Below are positions 50,163-57,991 of a DNA stretch of 64,000 bases, piece after piece; positions within the stretch are counted from its first letter, which is position 1, and the number at the start of each line of letters is the position of its first letter. The position numbers and the translations under genes were made by a program. Below the pieces are notes generated by a model, which saw only the letters and a list, made by a program, of their open reading frames with translations, made no database searches and had not been told where the DNA came from. The DNA is taken from assembly GCA_964491915.1 (NCBI GenBank), contig CAZBHS010000002.1, positions 136,859-200,858 on the forward strand, in the 5' to 3' direction. This DNA is from JAHELQ01 sp964491915 (GTDB taxonomy: Bacteria; Acidobacteriota; Aminicenantia; UBA2199).

Positions 50163-52295
50163 ATGAAATTGTTGTTGATACTTGTGCTAGCGCTTAATGT
50201 ATGTGGATTTGCCCAGGAACTCGACGCATTCAAGACCGATACGCCGCCGGTCATCGACGGAAAGCTCGTGGAACCAATGTGGGAAAACGCGTTGAAAATG
50301 ACCGGATTCAAATCTTTCAAACCCGATTATGGACTGGATCCCAGCGAAAAGACCGAGGCGATGATGGCCTATGACCAGGAGAATCTCTATTTTGGTATTC
50401 GCTGTTACGACCGGGATCCCTCAAAAATAAAAGCCTCCGTCACCCGGCGCGACAATATGTTCGAAGACGATTTTGCCGGAGTGGTGATCGACACCTTCCA
50501 AAGCCGGCAAGAGGGATATGGCTTTCTGGTCAATGGGTTCGGCATCCAGGGGGACGGTATCATGAACGTCCAGAACAACCTAAACAGCGACCATGATATG
50601 GTATGGTATAGTAAAGGCGTAATCGACGATAAAGGATACACCATCGAGTTGCGGATACCCTTCAAGAGCATCCGCTTTCCGTCCAAAAAAGAGTTTGTCG
50701 TCTCAGTGGGAATCTATCGCCAATTGGTAAGACAAACCGAGGATGTGGTGTTCCCCCCCATGGAAGTTGACGGCGGCAATATGTTGTCCCAAATGCAACC
50801 GGTCAAACTATCGGGCGTCAAATACAAGCGGGTGGTGGAAATTCTGCCGGCTTTCACCCACTCCCGCGTCAGCGAAGCACAGGGTGGTGAAATGGCGGTT
50901 GTCAACAAAGATAGCGAAGCCAGTCTGACGGCGAAAGTCGGTTTGACCTCCCAATTGACATTGGACGCCACTGTCAATCCGGATTTTAGCCAGGTGGAAT
51001 CGGACGCCGGACAAATCGATGTAAACCTCCGTTACTCACTGTACTATTCTGAAAAGCGTCCCTTCTTTCTAGAAGGCAACGAGATCTTTGAATTTGCCGG
51101 CAATACCGAAGAGGCGCCGCTTTGGTCCATTGTCCACACACGGAACATTGTCGATCCCGTCTACGGCTTCAAGTTGACGGGAAAATTGGGACGGCGCGAC
51201 ACCATCGCCGGCATCTACGCCCAGGACAACGGATTCGGCGGCGACGGCTCCAATGAGGCCGGCGTCTCGATTTTCCGCTTCAAGCATGGATTGTCCAGAG
51301 ATTCCTACATCGGCGGTTTCTACACCAACCGCCTGGCCGAAGGTTCAGACAATCATGTGTATGGCGCCGACGGCAGGTTCCGTTTATTCGACACCGGAGT
51401 GGCTGAATTTCATTACCTTGGGTCCAATTCTCTCGAAGGCGGAGCTCCCAATGAGACCGGCCATGCCGTGGCCGCCCGGTTGTGTTTAGATGATCGCCGC
51501 TATTCTGTCGATGTCGGCGTCCAGGATATCTCGGAAAACTTCAGAGTGGACAGCGGCTATCTCACCCGTCCGGGGGTCACCCGTGTGGGAGTGTTCGGCA
51601 TATACCGGTTTTTCCCCAAGTCCGATATTTTATTGAAAGTGGAGCCCTTCTATTGGAGCTACCATTTGCAGGACAAAGAGAGCGGCCTCTGGGAGACATT
51701 CAATCTTTTTACACTACGGCTTCATCTGCCGTTGCGGACGCAGTTCCGCTTCGATATTGTGGCTGGAAACGAAGTGTACGGGGGTGAGAGCTACAATGTC
51801 GGCGGCATGGGATTCCAGGCCAATAGCCAGCTCAATAAACACTTTTCCTTTCATCTATTCTATAGAGGCACAAATTCTATATTCTACGATGCCGACAATT
51901 CCTATGGCGGTCGCAGCAACCGGGTGAGCGCCACAATTGATTGCCAACCCACCGATCAATTGAACACCAGCCTCAATTTTAGTTACCAGGATTTCTACAT
52001 TCCCGAAACAATGGAAAAAATCTACGAGTACATGATCGTGCGTAGCCGGACCACCTTCCAGGTCAACAAGTACCTGTTCTTCCGCGGAATCATCGAGTAC
52101 AATGATTACTATGACCGGCTGAACCTCGATCTACTGGCTTCATTCACCTATATTCCCGGCACAGTCATTCATCTGGGGTACGGCTCGCAATTCGAGAAAT
52201 TGCAATGGGTGGAACCTGATTATATCGCCTCCGATCGTTTTTGGGAAACGCGGAGAGGCTTTTTCTTTAAAGTATCCTATCTCTGGCGTTTATAA
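50163..52295 (+). CDS. DUF5916-type exported protein with outer-membrane barrel
   Basis: 710 residues. A signal peptide (to about 18) is followed by a CBM9-like/DOMON domain (about 25-205; PPVIDGKLVEPMWENAL, YDQENLYFGIRCYDRDP) and a long DUF5916 C-terminal part that is mostly amphipathic beta strands (about 225-710; NPDFSQVESDAGQIDVNLRY, RPFFLEGNEIFEF). This architecture is common in Bacteroidetes and Acidobacteria relatives and is thought to be a surface glycan- or peptide-related barrel. Function is not established. AAGGAGCGG precedes the ATG. It is convergent with lpxB, 6 nt apart. Confidence 0.85.
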   Translation: MKLLLILVLALNVCGFAQELDAFKTDTPPVIDGKLVEPMWENALKMTGFKSFKPDYGLDPSEKTEAMMAYDQENLYFGIRCYDRDPSKIKASVTRRDNMFEDDFAGVVIDTFQSRQEGYGFLVNGFGIQGDGIMNVQNNLNSDHDMVWYSKGVIDDKGYTIELRIPFKSIRFPSKKEFVVSVGIYRQLVRQTEDVVFPPMEVDGGNMLSQMQPVKLSGVKYKRVVEILPAFTHSRVSEAQGGEMAVVNKDSEASLTAKVGLTSQLTLDATVNPDFSQVESDAGQIDVNLRYSLYYSEKRPFFLEGNEIFEFAGNTEEAPLWSIVHTRNIVDPVYGFKLTGKLGRRDTIAGIYAQDNGFGGDGSNEAGVSIFRFKHGLSRDSYIGGFYTNRLAEGSDNHVYGADGRFRLFDTGVAEFHYLGSNSLEGGAPNETGHAVAARLCLDDRRYSVDVGVQDISENFRVDSGYLTRPGVTRVGVFGIYRFFPKSDILLKVEPFYWSYHLQDKESGLWETFNLFTLRLHLPLRTQFRFDIVAGNEVYGGESYNVGGMGFQANSQLNKHFSFHLFYRGTNSIFYDADNSYGGRSNRVSATIDCQPTDQLNTSLNFSYQDFYIPETMEKIYEYMIVRSRTTFQVNKYLFFRGIIEYNDYYDRLNLDLLASFTYIPGTVIHLGYGSQFEKLQWVEPDYIASDRFWETRRGFFFKVSYLWRL

Positions 52296-52301
52296 GAAAA
52301 C

Positions 52302-53516
52302 TTAGATTTTTGTTTGTGTGAAGTCCCCCGTGATTTTATCGACAATCATGCGCGGGGGATTTTGATCTTGTGTCAGACGCTGCCGGATCTCGCTGAAATC
52401 CTTGATCATGCGCTCCCGGACATCCTGCGAGTCAAGGATACGCAACGCTTCCTTCACGATGTTCTGCGTATTATAGTCTTGCTGGATCAATTCCGCGACC
52501 ACTTCGCGACCCGCCAGGATGTTGACAATCGAGTACAGGCTAATTTTCAGAAAGTTTTTGCCCATTAAATAAGAGAGGGCGTTGACATGGTACACCGCGA
52601 AGAACGGAACTCCCAACATGGCGATTTCCAGGTTCGACGTGCCGCAGGTGGTGATAATGAGGTCTGACGCGTGAATCAAATTATAGCCGTGATCTTGTTG
52701 GAAAACCTGGACCGGCGTGGCGTGTTCGTCCAGGAAGGGCTGGAGGAGGGTGCGGTTTATGTTGTGGGCCTTGAGCAAGCAAACGCGGATGTCGCGGCGG
52801 AAAGCGAGTATTTCCGCCGCCGTTAACATATCGGGTAATAACGATGTGACCTCGGACTCGCGGCTACCGGGAAGAAGAGTGATCACAATCTCATCCTCCT
52901 TGAATCGGTGCGCGCGGCGAAATTCCTGTCGCCCTTCCGTCACCTGTATTCCAGGAATCATCGGATGGCCTGTATAGGTGAAGGGGATGTTTTCCTGTTT
53001 GTAAATATCTACTTCAAACGGAAAAATAATGAACATGTGGTCCACGGCGCGTTTGATTACCTTTACCCTGGAGTACCGCCAGGCCCAAACCGTGGGACTG
53101 ATATAATAATAGACGGGAATTCCCGTTTTTTTGAATTTTTTTGCCAATCTCAGGTTGAAATCAGGATAATCCACCAGCAGCACTGCGTCCGCTTTGCGCC
53201 GGACCGCTTCCTTGAAGAGGAGATGCATGTATTTTTTCAGTTTGACAATACTGGAAAGGACTTCGACAATACCGACAATGGAAAACTCGCGATTGTGAAG
53301 AATGAGCTCCATCCCGGCGTCCCGCAGCTTGTCGCCGCCGACGCCGAAAATCGACATCTCCGGATGGCGCCGCTTGAACTCCTCCACCACCTGGACCGCG
53401 TAAGTTTCGGCGGAATTCTCCGCCGCCAACACAAATAGATTATTTACCGGAGCCACGGGGGGGGGTCTTCGCTGCGGTCGCGTCATCGCTGGCTTTACCG
53501 CCTTCGGCATCTTCAT
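52302..53516 (-). CDS. lpxB: Lipid-A-disaccharide synthase
   Basis: About 380-404 residues. The GT19 family pattern is clear: LFVLAAENSAETYAVQVVEEFK, FGVGGDKL, VLLVDYPDFNLRLAKK, YYISPTVWAWRYSRV, LPGSRESEVTSLLP and TTCGTSNLEIAMLGVPF. LpxB joins UDP-2,3-diacylglucosamine with lipid X in lipid A synthesis, so the cell has an LPS outer membrane. The start is uncertain: ATG at 53516 or 53486, or GTG at 53456; all overlap the previous gene. A run of nine C (minus strand; 53457-53465) sits directly before the GTG. Confidence 0.94.
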   Translation of the reverse strand: MKMPKAVKPAMTRPQRRPPPVAPVNNLFVLAAENSAETYAVQVVEEFKRRHPEMSIFGVGGDKLRDAGMELILHNREFSIVGIVEVLSSIVKLKKYMHLLFKEAVRRKADAVLLVDYPDFNLRLAKKFKKTGIPVYYYISPTVWAWRYSRVKVIKRAVDHMFIIFPFEVDIYKQENIPFTYTGHPMIPGIQVTEGRQEFRRAHRFKEDEIVITLLPGSRESEVTSLLPDMLTAAEILAFRRDIRVCLLKAHNINRTLLQPFLDEHATPVQVFQQDHGYNLIHASDLIITTCGTSNLEIAMLGVPFFAVYHVNALSYLMGKNFLKISLYSIVNILAGREVVAELIQQDYNTQNIVKEALRILDSQDVRERMIKDFSEIRQRLTQDQNPPRMIVDKITGDFTQTKI

Positions 53517-54090
53517 GTTCGCCGTATTTTTTCAAGGGAGGAAGCTCCTCTTCCTGGTTGTCGCCCACATAAAACGCCCAATCGCAGTATTTTTTCTTTT
53601 TGCGATATTCCTTGAAGCCTTCATCGCAGGAACTGGAACAAACGCCGACAATTTTCGCTGTGGGAATATTGATGGCGTTGATAATGTCCTCGCTCTTGGT
53701 AAGTTCAGGCGGGACGATGATCAGTGTCTTGTCGCCGGCGCGTCCGGAGCTGACCAGTACATTCCACTCGCCCGACTCGCTCATGGGATCCGTGAACTGC
53801 CGCCTCAAGAAGTTCTTCTCGTAAAGAATCTCCAGGTTGCGGGGCGGCAGTCCATTGTTCTTTTTTTGGAACAATTCGATGGCGGTGACATATTGGCGAC
53901 CGCGAAAGATCAATTCGTCTTCCAGATCCCGCTTAACCTCCGTCTCCCATATGGAACGGGCGATCAGCAGGAGAATGGCGAAGATATGAATGGCGATAAT
54001 GGCTACCAACAGCATGTAGCCATTGTGTTTACCAGTCTTCGTAGTTGGTGCCGTCAATAGCTTTTCCCTGCGTCTTGGACTTGACATCAA
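53440..54090 (-). CDS. Pilin-like/pseudopilin-related membrane protein
   Basis: Up to 216 residues. A hydrophobic helix (about 25-43; GYMLLVAIIAIHIFAILLL) preceded by a short basic stretch and followed by an amphipathic helix gives a type IV pilin/pseudopilin outline, although the usual E5 is missing. The rest is polar, with a cysteine pair (VCSSSCDEGF) near 155 and a Lys/Glu-rich tail. A TTG at 54057 with AGGGAAAAG upstream may be the real start. It overlaps the GspG-like gene upstream and lpxB downstream, so it belongs to the same operon. Confidence 0.6.
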   Translation of the reverse strand: MMSSPRRREKLLTAPTTKTGKHNGYMLLVAIIAIHIFAILLLIARSIWETEVKRDLEDELIFRGRQYVTAIELFQKKNNGLPPRNLEILYEKNFLRRQFTDPMSESGEWNVLVSSGRAGDKTLIIVPPELTKSEDIINAINIPTAKIVGVCSSSCDEGFKEYRKKKKYCDWAFYVGDNQEEELPPLKKYGEHEDAEGGKASDDATAAKTPPRGSGK

Positions 54091-54418
54091 TGATGGCTTC
54101 CATGATCTCCGGCTCGAAATCCTCCGGGTCTTCCGGTTCGAAATGAATCAATTCCCAGTCGTTTTCTTTGGCGATCGGGTCCATGGGGATTTCCCGGAGA
54201 TATTTGTTGGTTACCAGGTCGTCAAGGGCTGTGGGATACTTCTTCTTGTCTATATAGAATTTGTTGATGGCATCCCGTATCAGGAACAGGTTTTCCTTGA
54301 GAACCGCCTCTCTAGCCCGGATGACCGAGCTACTATAATTGGGTATGATAATCGCTACCAGAATCCCGATCAAGGTCATTACGATCAGGATCTCTACAAG
54401 CGTAAATCCTCTTTTCAT
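54029..54418 (-). CDS. Type II secretion/type IV pilus pseudopilin, GspG-like
   Basis: 129 residues with a class III prepilin signal: MKRG|FTLVEILIVMTLIGILVAIIIPNY, with cleavage after G4, a phenylalanine at +1 and E5. The region IRDAINKFYIDKKKYPTALDDLV (about 46-68) is the conserved GspG alpha-beta-loop segment, and DPIAKENDWELIHFEPE follows. It probably assembles into a pseudopilus or pilus. The aminotransferase gene lies 30 nt upstream and the other pilin-like gene overlaps downstream. Confidence 0.88.
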   Translation of the reverse strand: MKRGFTLVEILIVMTLIGILVAIIIPNYSSSVIRAREAVLKENLFLIRDAINKFYIDKKKYPTALDDLVTNKYLREIPMDPIAKENDWELIHFEPEDPEDFEPEIMEAIIDVKSKTQGKAIDGTNYEDW

Positions 54419-54448
54419 TATCTTATTATATCAAATCAGAAACTACCG

Positions 54449-55636
54449 TCAAGCGTTATACGCTTTAATCGCTTCCAGAAGAATATGGCCGGCTGTTTTC
54501 AATTTTTCGCAGTCCAGGACATAGGCGATTCTGACTTCCTGGTTGCCGCTGCCGGGGGTGGAATAAAATCCGGCTCCGGGGGCCACCATTACGGTCTCGT
54601 TGTTTATCTGGAATTCGCTCAATAACCATTTGGCGAATTTTTCCGCGTCGTCAATCGGCAATTTGGCCATAAAGTAGAACGCCCCTTTGGGTTTTTCCAA
54701 TACGATGTCCGGGTTTTGGGTCAGGATCTTCACCAATGTGTCGCGGCGTTTCTGGTATTCGGAGATAATATCGTCAAAATAGTTCAGAGGTTGTTTGTAG
54801 GCGGCCATGGCGCCGACCTGTTCCAATGTGGGGGGGCAGAGTCTGGCCTGGGCGAACTTCATGATGGATTTTATGATGTCCTTGTTGCGGGAAATCACGG
54901 CCCCGATACGGGCGCCGCAAGCGGAATACCGTTTGGAGATGGAATCCATCACGATCACGCGGTCTTTATGTTCTTCCAACTCCAGGATGCTGAAGTGTTT
55001 TTCGCCGTCATAGGTAAACTCTTTATACACTTCGTCCGCCAATAAGAAGAGGTTGTGTTTCCTGGCGATCTCCGCGACGCCGCGAATCTCTTCCTCGGTG
55101 AGTACCGTACCTGTCGGATTATTGGGAGAACAAATCAAAATCGCCTTGGTTTTGTCGGTGATTTTCGCCTCGATTTCCGCCATGTCCGGCAAATGATAGC
55201 CGGCCTCCGGTTTGGTGGTTACCGGTACGATCTTGACATTGGATAGGGCCGCGTAGCCATTGTAGTTTGTGTAAAACGGCTCCGGGATGATGATTTCGTC
55301 GCCCGGATCCGCCGCCACATTGAACGCGAACGCGACTGCCTCGCTACCGCCGGTGGTGACAATCAGATCCTGTTTGTCGAGATCGATGCCGTATTTGGAG
55401 AAATAATCCACCATCGCCACCTTCAATTCATCGATGCCGTCGGACGGTCCATACGCCAACACTTTGTTGGAATAATTCTTGATATTTTCATAATAGACTT
55501 CCGGTGTGTGAATGTCCGGCTGTCCTATGTTGAGATGATAGACATGGGTCCCCCGTTTTTTTGTTTCGACGGCTATGGCCGCCAATTTACGAATCGGGGA
55601 TTCCTGCATTGCTAACGCCCGTTTTGATATATTCAT
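54449..55636 (-). CDS. PLP-dependent aminotransferase, class I/II
   Basis: 395 residues of the aspartate/aromatic aminotransferase fold: NIGQPDIHTPEVYYE (about 36-50), TTGGSEAVAFAF (94-105), SPNNPTGTVLTEEE (168-181), the aspartate in FLLADEVYKEF (about 200), the Schiff-base lysine in MDSISKRYSACGARIG (about 235) and the substrate arginine in VRIAYV near 374. Specificity cannot be told by eye. It is the first gene of the pseudopilin-lpxB unit, from a promoter that has nine G in its spacer; GGAGG precedes the ATG. Confidence 0.92.
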   Translation of the reverse strand: MNISKRALAMQESPIRKLAAIAVETKKRGTHVYHLNIGQPDIHTPEVYYENIKNYSNKVLAYGPSDGIDELKVAMVDYFSKYGIDLDKQDLIVTTGGSEAVAFAFNVAADPGDEIIIPEPFYTNYNGYAALSNVKIVPVTTKPEAGYHLPDMAEIEAKITDKTKAILICSPNNPTGTVLTEEEIRGVAEIARKHNLFLLADEVYKEFTYDGEKHFSILELEEHKDRVIVMDSISKRYSACGARIGAVISRNKDIIKSIMKFAQARLCPPTLEQVGAMAAYKQPLNYFDDIISEYQKRRDTLVKILTQNPDIVLEKPKGAFYFMAKLPIDDAEKFAKWLLSEFQINNETVMVAPGAGFYSTPGSGNQEVRIAYVLDCEKLKTAGHILLEAIKAYNA

Positions 55637-55681
55637 ACGATGCCTCCGTTTGATTCGGGTAAATTTAAATACTTAAGACTA

Positions 55682-55710
55682 ATTATAATCCCCCCCCCAG
55701 TCAAGGTCAA
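55682..55710 (-). promoter_or_regulatory. Promoter with a G9 tract in its spacer
   Basis: Minus strand: TTGACC (55710-55705), a 17-nt spacer that includes nine G (55698-55690), and TATAAT (55687-55682). It drives the aminotransferase/pseudopilin/lpxB unit. The homopolymer could change the spacer length by slippage. Confidence 0.7.
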
Positions 55711-55802
55711 GGATAAAAAACCGGGAAACGATCCATGCTGGATAATCTCACTCTGCCGATGTAGCTCCTTCGCTAAAAAACGAAAAAGTTCGCAATTGGT
55801 AT

Positions 55803-55831
55803 TTGACGGAACCGCGGAATTGATATAAAAT
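55803..55831 (+). promoter_or_regulatory. Sigma-70 promoter of nadA
   Basis: TTGACG (55803-55808), 17 nt, TAAAAT (55826-55831); AAAGGAAGG precedes the ATG at 55855. Confidence 0.7.
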
Positions 55832-55854
55832 TAATAATTAACAAAGGAAGGCTG

Positions 55855-56760
55855 ATGCGAGAACTTATAGAGAAAATCAACGACTTGAAGAAAAAAAAGA
55901 ACGCGGTTTTGTTGGTGCACAATTACCAGGTGGAAGATGTTCAACTCATCGCCGACCACCTGGGCGATTCGCTGGAACTCAGTAAATTGGCGGCCACTGT
56001 CAAAGAGGACGTCATTGTGTTCGCCGGCGTAAAATTCATGGCGGAGACAGCCAAGATCCTGTCGCCGGAAAAGACGGTCTTGCTGCCGAGGCTCGACGCC
56101 GGTTGCCCCATGGCGGATATGATCACCGTGGATGAACTCCTGGAACTCAAAAAAGAACATCCCAACGCCAAAGTGGTGACCTATGTCAACTCCAGCGTGG
56201 AGATCAAAGCGGAGAGCGATGTCTGTTGCACCTCCGCCAACGCCGTTTCGGTGGTGAAGAACCTCGACGCCGACGAGATCATCTTCGTGCCGGACCGCAA
56301 TCTCGGCTCCTATATCCAGAGCCGGGTGCCGGACAAGAAGATGTTTCTCTTCGAAGGCTATTGTTATGTGCATAACCGTATCAAAACCGAAGAGATCCTG
56401 GAGACCAAAAAACTCTACCCCGAAGCCGAAGTGCTGGTCCACCCCGAAGCGCGCATGGAGGTATTGGAATTGGCGGATGTGGTGCTCTCCACCTCCGGCA
56501 TGCTGCGGCACGCCGCCCAGTCGCCCAACGAACAATTCATCGTCGGCACCGAGCAAGGACTCCTGGAACGGATGAAACGGGAAAACCCCGGAAAGGAATT
56601 CTTACCGGCGTTCCGTCCCAAGATTTGCTCCAATATGAAGCGCACTTCGCTGCGGGATGTCTACGATGCGTTGGCCAAAGACCAGTACCGGATCGAAATT
56701 CCGGCGGAGATCGCCGCAAAGGCTGTCAACGCCCTCAACCGGATGCTGAAGTACGTCTGA
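55855..56760 (+). CDS. nadA: Quinolinate synthase A
   Basis: 301 residues. The three-fold NadA repeat is visible: AVLLVHNYQVEDVQLIADHLGDS (first domain), FMAETAKILSPEKTVLLP with DAGCPMADM near 84, and TYVNSSVEIKAESDVCCTSANA. The 4Fe-4S cluster cysteines are expected at CPMAD or CCTSANA, GYCYVHNRI near 171 and KICSNMK near 262. It condenses iminoaspartate with dihydroxyacetone phosphate to quinolinate in NAD synthesis. nadB and nadC are not in the window. It is divergent from the aminotransferase. Confidence 0.96.
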   Translation: MRELIEKINDLKKKKNAVLLVHNYQVEDVQLIADHLGDSLELSKLAATVKEDVIVFAGVKFMAETAKILSPEKTVLLPRLDAGCPMADMITVDELLELKKEHPNAKVVTYVNSSVEIKAESDVCCTSANAVSVVKNLDADEIIFVPDRNLGSYIQSRVPDKKMFLFEGYCYVHNRIKTEEILETKKLYPEAEVLVHPEARMEVLELADVVLSTSGMLRHAAQSPNEQFIVGTEQGLLERMKRENPGKEFLPAFRPKICSNMKRTSLRDVYDALAKDQYRIEIPAEIAAKAVNALNRMLKYV

Positions 56761-56777
56761 GCCCCCGCGCTGAAATG

Positions 56778-56806
56778 TTGACAAAATCCGTTTTATCGTT
56801 TAAAAT
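56778..56806 (+). promoter_or_regulatory. Sigma-70 promoter of the Nfu gene
   Basis: TTGACA (56778-56783), 17 nt, TAAAAT (56801-56806), giving a leader of about 60 nt. Confidence 0.75.
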
Positions 56807-56821
56807 GAATTATTGATTGCT

Positions 56822-56855
56822 ACCGGAACAGTTGCACATGTCAATGGCTTCCGGT
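56822..56855 (+). other. Hairpin in the Nfu leader
   Basis: ACCGGAA (56822-56828) pairs with TTCCGGT (56849-56855), 5 nt before the AGGAG ribosome site. It may affect translation or mRNA stability. Confidence 0.45.
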
Positions 56856-56875
56856 TAATAAGGAGTGAAAGAACA

Positions 56876-57106
56876 ATGGAACTTAAAGAGAAAGTATTAG
56901 CTGTGATAGAGAAGGTGAGACCCGCCCTCGAGGCCGATGGCGGCGGCATTGAATTTGTGGATATACTAATGGATGAGAAAGCCGTATTGGTGAAACTCAC
57001 CGGCGCCTGCCACGGTTGCCCCATGTCCACCATGACCATCAAAGGTTATGTCGAACAGACCATGATCCAGGAAGTCCCAGAGATCAAAGAGGTCCGCCTG
57101 GCCTAA
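56876..57106 (+). CDS. Nfu/NifU C-terminal-domain iron-sulfur scaffold
   Basis: 76 residues from the ATG at 56876, which has AAGGAG upstream; the longer frame starts inside the leader hairpin. It consists of a single Nfu domain: VIEKVRPALEADGGGIEFVDI, then the cluster-binding CxxC in LTGACHGCPMSTMT and the closing VPEIKEVRLA. Nfu dimers carry a 4Fe-4S cluster to target enzymes; NadA, encoded upstream, is one possible client. A terminator hairpin follows. Confidence 0.93.
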   Translation: MELKEKVLAVIEKVRPALEADGGGIEFVDILMDEKAVLVKLTGACHGCPMSTMTIKGYVEQTMIQEVPEIKEVRLA

Positions 57107-57122
57107 TCGCCTCCCGACCCCC

Positions 57123-57147
57123 AAAGCTCCCTCCCGCAGGGAGCTTT
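57123..57147 (+). terminator. Terminator hairpin after the Nfu gene
   Basis: A perfect 10-bp stem AAAGCTCCCT/AGGGAGCTTT with a 5-nt loop. The U-run is only three bases, but the 5' A run would also serve the other strand. Confidence 0.65.
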
Positions 57148-57172
57148 ACCCTCCAATCAAATCCTCCCATTG

Positions 57173-57201
57173 TTGACATAATTTACGATAGACTATATAT
57201 T
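57173..57201 (+). promoter_or_regulatory. Consensus promoter of hicBA
   Basis: TTGACA (57173-57178), 17 nt, TATATT (57196-57201); TTGGAG precedes the ATG at 57222. Confidence 0.78.
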
Positions 57202-57221
57202 TAATTTATTGGAGATAAATA

Positions 57222-57425
57222 ATGATTCTTAGAGTGATACTAGAACCAAGTGATGAAGGCGGTTTTACAGCATTTGTACCCTCGTTGCCCGGCTGTATCA
57301 GCGAAGGGGAAAATCGTGAGGAAGCAATGCGAAATATTCGAGAGGCAATCGATCTTTATCTCGAGCCGGTCGAAGATGACCTGGAGTATTCTCCTGGGGC
57401 GGAAATTTTGGAAGTCGCTATATGA
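57222..57425 (+). CDS. hicB: HicB-family antitoxin
   Basis: 67 residues: ILEPSDEGGFTAFVPSLPGCISEGENREEAMRNIREAI is the HicB partial RNase-H-like fold (shown here only as landmark residues E8-G14, P20-G24 and E31-I38). The C-terminal DNA-binding part seen in longer HicB proteins is missing. The stop overlaps the hicA start (ATGA). In this pair the antitoxin comes first, the reverse of the common hicA-hicB order. Confidence 0.88.
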   Translation: MILRVILEPSDEGGFTAFVPSLPGCISEGENREEAMRNIREAIDLYLEPVEDDLEYSPGAEILEVAI

Positions 57426-57649
57426 CGAAAGTTCCAAGCCTTAGTTATACCGCGGTATTAAAAGCTTTAAGGAGAGACGGGTGGATCGTGGTACGGCAAA
57501 GAGGCAGTCATATCAGGCTACAAAAACGCCTGGCCGATGAGACTCTGAAAATAATCCTTCCAGCTCATCGTCCTATAAAAAGATCCACTCTCTCGCATAT
57601 ATTAAAACAAGCTCGACTGCCGTTGCCTGATTTTTTAGAACTACTATAA
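57422..57649 (+). CDS. hicA: HicA-family mRNA interferase toxin
   Basis: 75 residues with a double-stranded-RNA-binding fold: SYTAVLKALRRDGWIVVRQRGSH with the catalytic histidine of GSHIRLQ near residue 29, a basic IILPAHRP strand and KRSTLSHILKQARL at the end. It cleaves mRNA and is neutralised by HicB. It is translationally coupled to hicB. Confidence 0.9.
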   Translation: MTKVPSLSYTAVLKALRRDGWIVVRQRGSHIRLQKRLADETLKIILPAHRPIKRSTLSHILKQARLPLPDFLELL

Positions 57650-57676
57650 TTAATAAAGATAATAAAGAGGGAACCA

Positions 57677-57690
57677 AGGGGGACAGGTGC
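57677..57690. repeat. GGGGACAGG-type dispersed motif, copy near hicA
   Basis: GGGGGACAGGTGCG, preceded by GGAACCAA. Similar motifs are at 39813, 59152, 60800 and 63904, always between genes. Confidence 0.5.
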
Positions 57691-57772
57691 GTGGGATTTT
57701 CTAAAGCTATTGATATGCAACACCTTATTTGATACAATCGCTTTTTCATTAACGATAAAAAAGGAGAACCAA

Positions 57773-57955
57773 ATGTTGAAAAAGATCTTTGCTGTTATGA
57801 TTATTCTGTTTTCTCTCGTGGCCATTCCCGTACAAATGCCCGCGATGATTGCCGGTTTTTGCTATTGGAATTGCGCTGTTGATGCGGGGGCTTACACTGA
57901 TGATGAAACCGTGTGGAGAATTCTTTATTCGACCTGTGTCGAAGCAGATTGTTAA
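57773..57955 (+). CDS. Exported small cysteine peptide
   Basis: 60 residues from the ATG at 57773, which has AAAGGAGA upstream. A signal peptide runs to about residue 27. The mature part of about 33 residues has four cysteines in a CX3C ... CX4C pattern (C30, C34, C55, C60), with cysteine as the last residue, and is acidic. It lies 36 nt before a 6-bladed propeller gene. This pairing resembles the NVEALA-peptide/6-bladed-propeller pairs of Bacteroidetes, but the NVEALA motif itself is not present. Confidence 0.68.
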   Translation: MLKKIFAVMIILFSLVAIPVQMPAMIAGFCYWNCAVDAGAYTDDETVWRILYSTCVEADC

Positions 57956-57991
57956 ATATGGACGTAAGGTATTAGAGAATTGAGGTTTGGG

